A stretch of DNA of 6,092 nt from Thermoplasmatota archaeon. GTDB taxonomy: Archaea; Thermoplasmatota; E2; DHVEG-1. Numbering within the stretch: the stretch's first letter is position 1; every line of letters begins with the position of its first letter. The position numbers were made by a program, and so were the translations under genes. Where the stretch lies: assembly GCA_018824925.1 (NCBI GenBank), contig JAHJFH010000291.1, forward strand, positions 1 to 6,092, given 5' to 3'. This document shows positions 1 to 5,924 of this stretch, one piece after another. Under the pieces are notes generated by a model. That model searched no databases. It was not told the DNA's origin and worked only from the letters and a program-made list of their open reading frames with translations.

Positions 1-368
1 CGAGCAGCCCGAAAATAAACAGCCGCCTCACTAAAATATCCGACAGCATTAAACCAATTCCCCTCATCATAATAGCCATCTGCCTTATTATAATTAAACC
101 AACCTTTATCCTCAATATCTTTGGATTGATAAAACTGACTCCACGCAGAAAAATAATTTGCTGAAAAATTCTCTGCCAATGCTGCATCTATACGCGCCTT
201 TGACAACGACGTATTAACTACACTAAATGTCTGCTTTAAATCCTGCAGATCTGACCGTGTTGCAGAAAGCTCATTATATGCATTCCCATACAATCCTCCA
301 AGTAATCCAACAGCAAGAACACATACAACCACAATTCCAACAAGAGTTCTATTTTTTCCATCCGTCAT
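1..368 (-). CDS. Membrane-anchored hypothetical protein, C-terminus missing
   Basis: The reading frame is open from an ATG at 366-368 to the window edge, giving 122 complete codons with no stop, so the gene continues beyond base 1. The start is supported by AGGAGA ten bases upstream. Residues 8-28 form one hydrophobic helix (TLVGIVVVCVLAVGLLGG) after a short polar N-terminus with Lys and Arg, which suggests a single-pass protein with its C-terminal part outside the cell. From about residue 33 onward it is polar and probably helical: Leu-rich around 34-64, then rich in Tyr, Phe, Trp and Asn at 67-122 (for example WFNYNKADGYYDEGNWF). The alternating aromatic and Ala pattern resembles a helical hairpin or TPR-like segment, but I recognise no family. 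It starts 73 bases after the metallopeptidase stop on the same strand, and no convincing TATA box lies in that gap, so cotranscription is likely. Confidence 0.75.
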   Translation of the reverse strand, partial: MTDGKNRTLVGIVVVCVLAVGLLGGLYGNAYNELSATRSDLQDLKQTFSVVNTSLSKARIDAALAENFSANYFSAWSQFYQSKDIEDKGWFNYNKADGYYDEGNWFNAVGYFSEAAVYFRAA

Positions 369-377
369 ACCAAATAC

Positions 378-383
378 TCTCCT
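378..383 (-). promoter_or_regulatory. Shine-Dalgarno site of the partial membrane protein
   Basis: AGGAGA on the minus strand lies ten bases before the ATG at 368. It pairs with the 3' end of archaeal 16S rRNA and decides the start of this truncated gene. Confidence 0.6.
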
Positions 384-441
384 AGTTATGGTATAGCGGC
401 AACGTTAGAAAAGCCTTTGTATCAACTAAAACTACTGTGTT

Positions 442-2094
442 TTATGAATAATACCGGTCAAAAAAATCAATACCTGCGACCTCATCCCAGGGACGCTGAA
501 AAAACGTCAAATCCAATTCACCCCAATCATCCGCATCATACATTCCATTTTCACCATAAGAATAATCAAAATATCGCTGTCGGAAATAATCATAATTCAT
601 AACACTCTCATAATCAAGCCATGGATAATTTTGATCATTGACACGGCGACTGGAGTTATCCACCCCCGGACAATGATCCTTAAGAAAACCCAAAGAATGC
701 CCTAATTCATGTAACACCTGCACTGCACGACCAATACGCATCGAACGGGGGCTTATTGCGAAATCAAGCTGATTTTTAAAAAAATTAAAATTACTGGGCA
801 CCGTCATACAATCAAACCAGTTTTTATTATCCTGAGGTGCACACCAACCACCACCATGCATGACCGCTAAATATCGAAAAATTCCTTTTCGTTCATCAGA
901 AAAATTATTCACATAGAAACCAGCGACTATTCCCGAGTCAAAACGATATGCTTTATCACCAAAACCAAAGAGTAGAACATCACCGCCACCCCCCATACAC
1001 CCGTCATCAATATGCATCGTAATACCATTGTGATGAAACAATTCTATCAGCATCTGTTGTGATTCCTCCCAAAAGACATGCATAAAACCATCAAGCCGGG
1101 AACGCGAAATCCGTAGACGTTGAATCGGAAGAATCCGACCAGGACCTACCTCGATTTCAATAAATTTCAAGGGTGCTTTCTCCATCTCATCAACCTCAAT
1201 ATATATCTCAGGATAAAACGGATTAGCCAACCATTTCTCCATAATGACTTCCTCGGTATTCTGTAGACCATCATGATCTGGATCTAAATAGGAATGATTC
1301 TCAAAAACAAAGGGATCATAGCCCCAACGCCATTCCCATGTTGTACCAATCCCATCCTTATCAGGATCTGAGTACCGATCATTGATCTTGGGGTCTGTAC
1401 CTAGGATATTTACCTCAGTCCAATACGGAATATCATCAGTATCATAATCTGTTTGGGTTAATGAAAACCATAGCTCAAATGAGGAGCCATTAAAATGTCC
1501 ATAGCCGTCGGAATCATTGAAAAAATCATCGCCAGACCATTGTCCTGTTTTAAAGTCGTAGATAACTTCAAAGGAATCACTTTCTTCTTCAAGGGTTCTA
1601 AACATTTTCTGATTTTTTTCAATAAACGTTAATATAATCTGTACCTGCTCTTGTTCTTCCTCCACATATTTGTATATCTGTTGATTCATATAATCGGTAT
1701 CCCATGTTTCATAGTCATGACGTGCGGTCCACTCATACCCATCAATATTAACTTTGTAACTAAACAAGGGTAAATCATTCCATCCAAAGCCCGGGTGCAT
1801 ACCATCGATGAAAAGCGGTATCTCACTACCCCGTGTCGGTGCGATGTCAAAGATACGTATACCTGTGGTAGACATTATTTCAATAATACCTTTATGCCGA
1901 ATGCGATGCAATTCCATATATACTGCTTGAGGAGTTAAAGGACTAATTCGATCATCAATTATCTGAGATGATCCAAAAAAATCTTCATCCAGCAAATCAT
2001 ATTCCATAATTACTATATACCCTCCGATCCCAAGTAACAGGACAACAAGAAAAAGAGCAAGTACTTTGGTTTTAAGATGGGTATAGAATACCAT
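442..2094 (-). CDS. Membrane-anchored metzincin-like zinc metallopeptidase with calcium-type repeats
   Basis: This 550-residue protein is probably an ecto-peptidase tethered to the membrane. Residues 11-30 are an uncleaved-looking hydrophobic anchor after a Lys-containing N-terminus. Two acidic DxDxDG motifs follow (D243/D245/D247 and D271/D273/D275, each with a downstream Glu), as in thrombospondin type 3 or EF-hand-like calcium loops. The catalytic region starts near residue 355: a Gly-rich HIDDGCMGGGG segment (361-371), the zinc motif HELGH (462-466, catalytic Glu463) with Gly469, and SVMNY at 497-501, which matches the Met-turn of metzincins. The third ligand is out of register: classical HExxHxxGxxH would put it at residue 472, which is Lys, whereas Asp473 and His474 follow. 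Four cysteines (366, 418, 429, 475) could pair. From memory, secreted archaeal proteins share the HIDDGCMGGGG, HELGH and MNY blocks; I know of no assigned substrate. The start has AAGGTG four bases upstream. The metallopeptidase call is fairly sure, the function is not. Confidence 0.85.
   Translation of the reverse strand: MVFYTHLKTKVLALFLVVLLLGIGGYIVIMEYDLLDEDFFGSSQIIDDRISPLTPQAVYMELHRIRHKGIIEIMSTTGIRIFDIAPTRGSEIPLFIDGMHPGFGWNDLPLFSYKVNIDGYEWTARHDYETWDTDYMNQQIYKYVEEEQEQVQIILTFIEKNQKMFRTLEEESDSFEVIYDFKTGQWSGDDFFNDSDGYGHFNGSSFELWFSLTQTDYDTDDIPYWTEVNILGTDPKINDRYSDPDKDGIGTTWEWRWGYDPFVFENHSYLDPDHDGLQNTEEVIMEKWLANPFYPEIYIEVDEMEKAPLKFIEIEVGPGRILPIQRLRISRSRLDGFMHVFWEESQQMLIELFHHNGITMHIDDGCMGGGGDVLLFGFGDKAYRFDSGIVAGFYVNNFSDERKGIFRYLAVMHGGGWCAPQDNKNWFDCMTVPSNFNFFKNQLDFAISPRSMRIGRAVQVLHELGHSLGFLKDHCPGVDNSSRRVNDQNYPWLDYESVMNYDYFRQRYFDYSYGENGMYDADDWGELDLTFFQRPWDEVAGIDFFDRYYS
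661..711 (-). other. Zinc-binding active-site segment of the metallopeptidase
   Basis: These codons cover residues 462-478. They encode HELGHSLGF followed by LKDHCPGVD. His462, Glu463 and His466 are the expected zinc ligands and general base. Gly469 sits where metzincins bend. The candidate third ligands Asp473 and His474 lie one or two residues further on than in HExxHxxGxxH/D. Confidence 0.75.
1249..1368 (-). other. Two calcium-type DxDxDG repeats in the metallopeptidase
   Basis: Residues 243-282 contain DPDKDG and DPDHDG, 28 residues apart, each followed by a Glu about six residues later. This matches thrombospondin type 3 or EF-hand-like calcium loops that often link domains in secreted archaeal proteins. 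Calcium binding is inferred from the motif only. Confidence 0.65.
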
Positions 2095-2098
2095 GAAA

Positions 2099-2104
2099 CA
2101 CCTT
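2099..2104 (-). promoter_or_regulatory. Shine-Dalgarno site of the metallopeptidase
   Basis: AAGGTG on the minus strand, four bases before the ATG at 2094, matches the GGTG part of the archaeal GGAGGTGAT consensus. It supports this start. Confidence 0.5.
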
Positions 2105-2134
2105 AGTTAATCAATATTATATATGTATGAATGA

Positions 2135-2143
2135 ATATTTATG
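2135..2143 (-). promoter_or_regulatory. Possible TATA box of the metallopeptidase
   Basis: CATAAATAT on the minus strand would place a transcript start near 2113, just before the AAGGTG ribosome site. A second AT-rich candidate, ATATAATA near 2117-2124, would predict an almost leaderless transcript instead. The 64-base gap after the 69-residue gene is very AT-rich overall, so either could be chance. Confidence 0.35.
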
Positions 2144-2158
2144 TATTAATTAAATTTG

Positions 2159-2368
2159 TTATGCAGTTCTACCCAAAAAAAAATAGATCAGCGGTCCAAA
2201 AATGATGACATAAATACCCCATAGCATCCCACATGCCGTACCATGCAAAGACTCAATATTATCCCCCTGCATAGAAATCGAAATATACACCAGGCCCAAA
2301 CCCACAATAATCGAGGATATCCGAATTGCATATGCCAATCCCATATCAACGGGTGACCGTTCAATCAT
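2159..2368 (-). CDS. Small hypothetical protein with two membrane helices
   Basis: This 69-residue protein has two hydrophobic segments, at about residues 11-33 (Ile, Leu, Val and Gly rich) and 47-66 (MLWGIYVIIFGPLIYFFLG), joined by a short polar loop with an acidic stretch (GDNIES). Arg16 and Arg67 flank the helices. The hydrophobic pattern, and its place between same-strand genes with a promoter in front, make it a likely real gene, but I recognise no family. The ATG at 2368 has no good ribosome site of its own. It overlaps the stop of a six-codon ORF as ATGA, which suggests translational coupling; Met9 is an alternative start. It precedes the metallopeptidase by 64 bases, with no uridine tract between them, so read-through into the peptidase gene is possible. 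Confidence 0.65.
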   Translation of the reverse strand: MIERSPVDMGLAYAIRISSIIVGLGLVYISISMQGDNIESLHGTACGMLWGIYVIIFGPLIYFFLGRTA

Positions 2369-2411
2369 CCCACATCATGAAACATTAACACGATTCAAAT
2401 ACCCACCACAT
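2365..2411 (-). other. Two tiny overlapping leader ORFs before the 69-residue gene
   Basis: On the minus strand an eight-codon ORF (MWWVFESC) starts at 2411, eight bases after GGGAG at 2424-2420. Its TAA overlaps the ATG of a six-codon ORF (MFHDVG) as TAATG at 2387-2383. That ORF's TGA overlaps the ATG of the 69-residue gene as ATGA at 2368-2365. All three frames differ. The only good ribosome site in the leader therefore serves the first mini-ORF. It may be regulatory or coincidental. Confidence 0.35.
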
Positions 2412-2450
2412 ACCTTAATCTCCCAATACAATAACACTGCATCCTTTAGA

Positions 2451-2460
2451 AAATATATAA
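2451..2460 (-). promoter_or_regulatory. TATA box of the 69-residue gene
   Basis: TTATATATTT on the minus strand is a good archaeal TATA match. A start about 25 bases downstream falls near 2430, six bases before the GGGAG ribosome site at 2424-2420. It directly follows the terminator tract of the lipoprotein gene. Confidence 0.5.
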
Positions 2461-2462
2461 CA

Positions 2463-2482
2463 AAAATAAAGAAAAAAAGAAA
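2463..2482 (-). terminator. Uridine-tract terminator of the lipoprotein gene
   Basis: Starting seven bases after the lipoprotein stop codon, the minus strand reads as broken T runs (TTTCTTTTTTTC, then TTTATTTTT) with no hairpin. This is the usual archaeal intrinsic terminator type. It makes one transcript covering the lipoprotein and the downstream genes less likely. Confidence 0.55.
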
Positions 2483-2488
2483 TTGCTA

Positions 2489-3268
2489 TTAGATCTCGGT
2501 CTCTCCTAACACACAACCTTGTAAACCCTTCTGAGATTGATTCCGCAATCGTAGAACCTGCAGATCAATATCCGACCCATCTTCCGTTAGACTGAACACA
2601 CCATTTGGCTTTAAGACGATCCGCCCCTCAGCAAATGGTTCCAATACTGAAAGAGTCGAAAACTTTGTCACCACCACATTAGAACATACCTGATCCATAA
2701 TTATAAACTCCCAAGAATCAACTGGAAACCGTTCATCACACGTATTTACCACATACACAGAAACATATGGCACATACCGAGGATAATCCAGCGACCCTGT
2801 TTCCTGCCACTCAATCCCTTCAATAGTTAATTCCACAGGAGGATCTAACACCTCAATTACTATCTCAAAATCATTCACCGCAAGAGTATACGAACCAGGT
2901 TCAGCTAAATAGGATTGCCCATCGACACAATCACTGCAAAACGTTGAAAAACCAATCGTTTGTTCCTCACCAGGTCGAAATGACAAAGTTTTACCCAAAA
3001 TAACCCGTTCATTAACACTAAAATAAAAATCCATCATACCAACCTCATCACCAGCATTCGAAGCTAAAACTCCCACTTTAACGACCGTATCAGGATAAAT
3101 GCCTTGTCCATTACTAGGATATATTAAATCAAACCGATCGATCAAACATAATGAACCGGTTTCAAACACAGCGTCATTTTCAATCTCAACACCCATCTGT
3201 TCTATACAACCGGTCACTAAAAAAACACTTCCTACCAATAACGCTATTGCATACACTCCCATCCTCAT
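2489..3268 (-). CDS. Secreted lipoprotein with beta-sandwich (CARDB-like) domains
   Basis: From the ATG at 3268 this is a 259-residue protein. Residues 1-20 form a short signal peptide with a basic start (MRMGVYAIALL) ending in the lipobox LVTGC, so Cys21 is probably lipid-modified and anchors the protein outside the membrane. Residues about 60-141 fit a CARDB-type beta sandwich: VKVGVLASNAGDEVG, then FYFSVNE, RPGEEQTIGFS and GSYTLAVNDFEIVIEV. A second beta-rich domain spans about 144-245. Six further cysteines (41, 111, 114, 177, 195, 252), including a CSDC pair, could form disulfides. There is no catalytic motif, so binding or a structural role is likely; the CARDB call is by pattern only. 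The frame is open up to an ATG at 3325, but that codon lies upstream of the probable TATA box and lacks a ribosome site. The start used here has AAGGAGTGG upstream. The gene is divergent from the plus-strand gene at 3451. Confidence 0.75.
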   Translation of the reverse strand: MRMGVYAIALLVGSVFLVTGCIEQMGVEIENDAVFETGSLCLIDRFDLIYPSNGQGIYPDTVVKVGVLASNAGDEVGMMDFYFSVNERVILGKTLSFRPGEEQTIGFSTFCSDCVDGQSYLAEPGSYTLAVNDFEIVIEVLDPPVELTIEGIEWQETGSLDYPRYVPYVSVYVVNTCDERFPVDSWEFIIMDQVCSNVVVTKFSTLSVLEPFAEGRIVLKPNGVFSLTEDGSDIDLQVLRLRNQSQKGLQGCVLGETEI

Positions 3269-3275
3269 CGCAAAT

Positions 3276-3284
3276 CCACTCCTT
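3276..3284 (-). promoter_or_regulatory. Shine-Dalgarno site that fixes the lipoprotein start
   Basis: AAGGAGTGG on the minus strand, seven bases before the ATG at 3268, is the strongest ribosome site in the window. It makes the ATG at 3268 preferable to five in-frame Met codons further upstream (the first at 3325), and yields a signal peptide of normal length before the lipobox. Confidence 0.7.
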
Positions 3285-3310
3285 GTAAACATATAATGCA
3301 TCACTATTCT

Positions 3311-3320
3311 CATATAAAAA
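3311..3320 (-). promoter_or_regulatory. Probable TATA box of the lipoprotein gene
   Basis: TTTTTATATG on the minus strand would place transcription start near 3289, five bases before the ribosome site. The more upstream ATG at 3325 would not be in the transcript. Confidence 0.5.
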
Positions 3321-3420
3321 AACATTGTCTATTGCTCAAATTAGTATGCAATAAATGCTAAAATATCTAAATAGTGTAAAAAAATAAATCTATAATTTCG
3401 GTAACAACTGTTCAATATCA

Positions 3421-3430
3421 TTTAAATATT
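3421..3430 (+). promoter_or_regulatory. TATA box predicting a leaderless mRNA
   Basis: TTTAAATATT lies 20-30 bases before the ATG at 3451, so transcription would begin at or next to the start codon. No ribosome site precedes the ATG, as expected for a leaderless archaeal transcript. Confidence 0.6.
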
Positions 3431-3450
3431 ATTATAATAACCAAAACATA

Positions 3451-3708
3451 ATGATAAAAATACAAACACGCCTCAATAAAGACGTCCTCAAATTCTCAAG
3501 CTACCTCCTAGCCTTCGGACTCTCCAGCATCCTCTTTATAACCTTCCTATGGAGTTACTTTCTCAACGGAAAAAGCTTTAGTTTCCACATCGATCAATTC
3601 GGCGAAGCACTCGTAGAACTCCACGTCCTACTCTTTGTCTTTGCGTTCCTCTCCTACAGCCTCCTACAAAACTACAAAGATTTCAAACAAAAAACTCTAA
3701 AAAAATAA
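3451..3708 (+). CDS. Small hypothetical protein with two membrane helices
   Basis: This 85-residue protein has a basic N-terminus (two Lys and one Arg in the first ten residues), a first hydrophobic helix at about 17-38 (YLLAFGLSSILFITFLWSYF), a polar loop (39-52, containing His46 and Asp48), a second helix at about 53-73, and a Lys-rich C-terminal tail (DFKQKTLKK). Positive charge at both ends suggests both termini are inside and the loop outside. I recognise no family. A TATA box 20-30 bases upstream with no ribosome site suggests a leaderless transcript. Codons end mostly in C or A (CTC, CTA, TTC, ATC, AGC), whereas the minus-strand neighbours favour T and G endings. The same C-over-G bias runs along the plus strand here, so this is probably strand skew and not transfer. 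It stands alone, divergent from the lipoprotein gene and convergent with the large thioredoxin-like gene. Confidence 0.75.
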   Translation: MIKIQTRLNKDVLKFSSYLLAFGLSSILFITFLWSYFLNGKSFSFHIDQFGEALVELHVLLFVFAFLSYSLLQNYKDFKQKTLKK

Positions 3709-3710
3709 TC

Positions 3711-3739
3711 TTTTTATCATTTTTTTTTCTCCTTTTTTT
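3711..3739 (+). terminator. Uridine-tract terminator of the 85-residue gene
   Basis: Immediately after the stop the plus strand has T runs of five, nine and seven broken by ATCA and CTCC. No hairpin is present. This is a typical archaeal terminator for the rightward gene. Confidence 0.65.
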
Positions 3740-3744
3740 ATTTC

Positions 3745-3780
3745 AAAAGTAAAAAATAAAAAGAAAAAAAAGAAAGAGAA
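3745..3780 (-). terminator. Uridine-tract terminator of the thioredoxin-like gene
   Basis: The plus strand is almost pure A with scattered G here, so the minus strand reads as long T runs starting within five bases of the stop at 3785. It lies next to the opposite-strand terminator, and the two insulate the convergent genes. Confidence 0.65.
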
Positions 3781-3784
3781 ATGG

Positions 3785-5908
3785 TTAACTGATAGTACCA
3801 ATAATTACCAGTTTACCACAATATCCTTTAAACTCTGACATGGAAAGCTCAGTCCATTGACCATTCCAAAAGCGAAGCATGCCATTGTGCTGCTGTGGGA
3901 AAAACCCAAAAGCAATTCGAGATTGATATCCTAGTGCCACCGGAACGGAAATACCAAGCGTTCCCCAATCACTCTGAGCATCAAAAACATCTTTTGCCTT
4001 TGCTTGAATAGTTAATGATCCTTTTTCAGTATAGGTATGACTCAGAACAACTGATTCACCTGAGCTGTACGGCCCTTGCCATCCAGAGTTACCTCCATCA
4101 CCCCAGTCAACATAATAAAAGATATCATCACCATTATCATCAACAGATTGGAAGGTAAAATCATATTCCGTATTGACTTTCAAACGGGTTTTACCAGTTA
4201 TCTCTGGATCTGAGGGCGAATAATTGGGTGTATCAACAGTTGTAAACGACCATATAGGACCTGTGGCTGTGAGATGTTCTTTATCCCATGATACGATCTT
4301 CCAATAATAGGTGGTCTCGGTTGTCATAGTACCAGGGCTATAGAACGCTGTTGAGACATTATGCATTACTAATGGAGGTGGCGATGATGTACCAAAGTAG
4401 ACATCATATTTTGCCAGATCACCAGGGTTAGGATCTCCACCAGTCCAGGTAAGATCTGCCTCGGTGCTAACATCAATTGCACCATCAGCTGGTGAGGGAC
4501 TACTAGGCACATTTGGTGGGAGATTTACTTCTGTTGAAAAAGACCAAATAGGACCATCAACACGATTATCAAAGGAGTCCCAAGCAACAATCTTCCAGTA
4601 ATAGGTTGTATCAAAAGCAAGTGTTCCGGGGTTGTAGCTTTCGCCAGTGTGGTTTGCTGCTACTTTACTTGGTGGTGTTGAAGTACCAAAGTATACATCA
4701 TAGGTGACAGGATCGCCATCAGGGTCTCCTCCGGTCCATCCAAGCAAGGAATTAGTGTATGCACCCGTTGCTCCATTCGTAGGCGAGGGATTACTCGGGA
4801 CATATGGAGGGTTATCACCACGGGTTGTAAATGACCATATCGGACCGCTGGTTACCGCTCCATGGTTGTCGGTTGCTACAATCTTCCAATAATAGACTGT
4901 ATCAAGAGCTAAGGTACCAGGATCATAGGTAGTTGCGGTTTGATCATCTGATACGAGGACATCTGGAGTACTATCTCCTGCTTCAAAATACACGTCATAG
5001 GTTACTGTATCGAACCATTCTGGATCCCCACCAGACCATGACAGATCTGCATTGAGCACAACATTTGTTGCTCCATTACTTGGTTGTGGGCTTGAGGGGA
5101 CATTTGGTGGTTGATTGGATCCGGCTCGTTGACCATCGGCATCATCGATATAGTTATTGTTACTATTGTAGAGTGCACCAATCACGATGGTATTTCCCTG
5201 GGTAATTCCTGAGAAGGTATGCCCATGACCATCATTATGTTGCGCACCTATCCAGGTGTAGCTTGCTTGTATATAATTATTTGCGGGAATTGTTATTGGT
5301 GTGTTGAATGCATAGTCTAGAAATGGGAAGGTATAGAGTTTACCTGCAGTGTCATACCAGCCCATGCTACTTGTAAGTTCACAGACAAACACGCGAAGAT
5401 GACCAGAATAGGCAGTGGATTCATTGTTATATGCTTTATAGGTAATAAGCATCGTAGCGCTTCCTTGCCAGGCAACAGTTAACACCAGATCAACGTTTGA
5501 TACTACTCGGGCACCACATGAGACTATACTAGCGTTGTAGGTAGCCTGGGCAGCGGGAATACTCCCCGCACCAATATCACGGTCATACCCTCCATCCCAA
5601 ACTACGGTGGGAAATCCTGTAATACCTAGCTCAGAATTTCGTGCATCTGCATGGGTATTTTTATCATCCACCAATGAGATATAGTAAAACGGATGCCACC
5701 CACCCTTATACAGATTTTTCAATGCTCCATGGGCATACTTACAGTATCCACACCAGGTAGCTGTAGCATATTCCCCTAAGATGGTATGCGAATATAGACG
5801 ACTAGTAGGTTCTTCTTGCGGTGGTGTTTGAACAAGTTGCGGTACCGCAGCGGCAACAGTTGTGCCAATCAGCATAAAACATATGAATAAAATTGCTATA
5901 GATTTCAT
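3785..5908 (-). CDS. Secreted thioredoxin-like protein with three Fn3-like repeats and a PKD domain
   Basis: From the ATG at 5908 this is a 707-residue exported protein. Residues 1-20 are a signal peptide (MKSIAILFICFMLIGTTVAA), with cleavage likely soon after. Residues about 38-160 are thioredoxin-like: a strand, then ATWCGYCKYA with the redox pair Cys53/Cys56, and GFPTV with the presumed cis-Pro100. The fold resembles Omp28-type extracytoplasmic thioredoxins. A beta-rich stretch follows (about 135-262). Three Fn3-like modules occupy about 267-362, 367-460 and 464-558, and a PKD-like domain 566-656 (VDWGDGGNSGW, then SHTYTEKGSLTIQAKAKD). A 51-residue tail contains Cys697 and no membrane helix. 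It probably acts outside the cell as a thiol-disulfide or surface-binding protein; the partner is unknown. The frame extends to a GTG at 5941, but that lies at the predicted transcript start, while ATG 5908 has GGGGGAT nine bases upstream and starts a clean signal peptide. It is transcribed alone. Confidence 0.85.
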   Translation of the reverse strand: MKSIAILFICFMLIGTTVAAAVPQLVQTPPQEEPTSRLYSHTILGEYATATWCGYCKYAHGALKNLYKGGWHPFYYISLVDDKNTHADARNSELGITGFPTVVWDGGYDRDIGAGSIPAAQATYNASIVSCGARVVSNVDLVLTVAWQGSATMLITYKAYNNESTAYSGHLRVFVCELTSSMGWYDTAGKLYTFPFLDYAFNTPITIPANNYIQASYTWIGAQHNDGHGHTFSGITQGNTIVIGALYNSNNNYIDDADGQRAGSNQPPNVPSSPQPSNGATNVVLNADLSWSGGDPEWFDTVTYDVYFEAGDSTPDVLVSDDQTATTYDPGTLALDTVYYWKIVATDNHGAVTSGPIWSFTTRGDNPPYVPSNPSPTNGATGAYTNSLLGWTGGDPDGDPVTYDVYFGTSTPPSKVAANHTGESYNPGTLAFDTTYYWKIVAWDSFDNRVDGPIWSFSTEVNLPPNVPSSPSPADGAIDVSTEADLTWTGGDPNPGDLAKYDVYFGTSSPPPLVMHNVSTAFYSPGTMTTETTYYWKIVSWDKEHLTATGPIWSFTTVDTPNYSPSDPEITGKTRLKVNTEYDFTFQSVDDNGDDIFYYVDWGDGGNSGWQGPYSSGESVVLSHTYTEKGSLTIQAKAKDVFDAQSDWGTLGISVPVALGYQSRIAFGFFPQQHNGMLRFWNGQWTELSMSEFKGYCGKLVIIGTIS
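4235..5110 (-). repeat. Three tandem Fn3-like modules inside the thioredoxin-like gene
   Basis: The units run at 4823-5110, 4529-4810 and 4235-4519, about 95 residues each. Each has PPxVPSxPxPxxGA, an (L/G)xWxGGDP motif, (T/K)YDVYF, PGT, YYWKIV and GPIWSF(T/S)T in the same order. The spacers between units are short. Linker and loop residues differ, so duplication is not recent. Modules of this kind usually act as rigid spacers or binding surfaces in exported proteins. Confidence 0.8.
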
Positions 5909-5917
5909 GATTGTTGT

Positions 5918-5924
5918 ATCCCCC
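5918..5924 (-). promoter_or_regulatory. Ribosome site that fixes the thioredoxin-like gene start
   Basis: GGGGGAT on the minus strand sits nine bases before the ATG at 5908. It favours that codon over the in-frame GTG at 5941. The same GGGGGA word occurs before the divergent gene at 6069. Confidence 0.55.

Noticed and set aside
417..602. Plus-strand 61-codon open frame
   Set aside because: It lies antisense to the conserved C-terminus of the metallopeptidase. Its His- and Asn-rich product is what the complement of that gene gives, and it has no ribosome site.
2095..2158. AT-rich stretch as a possible origin element or attachment site
   Set aside because: It is only 64 bases between two same-strand genes, has no inverted or direct repeat beyond what AT-richness gives, and is explained by promoter sequence.
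3099..3296. Plus-strand 65-codon open frame
   Set aside because: It is antisense to the lipoprotein signal and first domain, with no promoter or ribosome site of its own.
3354..3386. Ten-codon plus-strand ORF in the divergent region
   Set aside because: It has no ribosome site or promoter in position and a low-complexity product; it looks like chance in AT-rich DNA.
4704..4892. Plus-strand 62-codon open frame
   Set aside because: It is the complement of the Fn3-like repeats in the large gene and has a low-complexity Pro, Gly and Val product.
4235..5110. Tandem DNA repeat or CRISPR-like array
   Set aside because: The periodicity of about 290 bases is in-frame protein domain repetition with diverged DNA, without short identical repeats or spacers.
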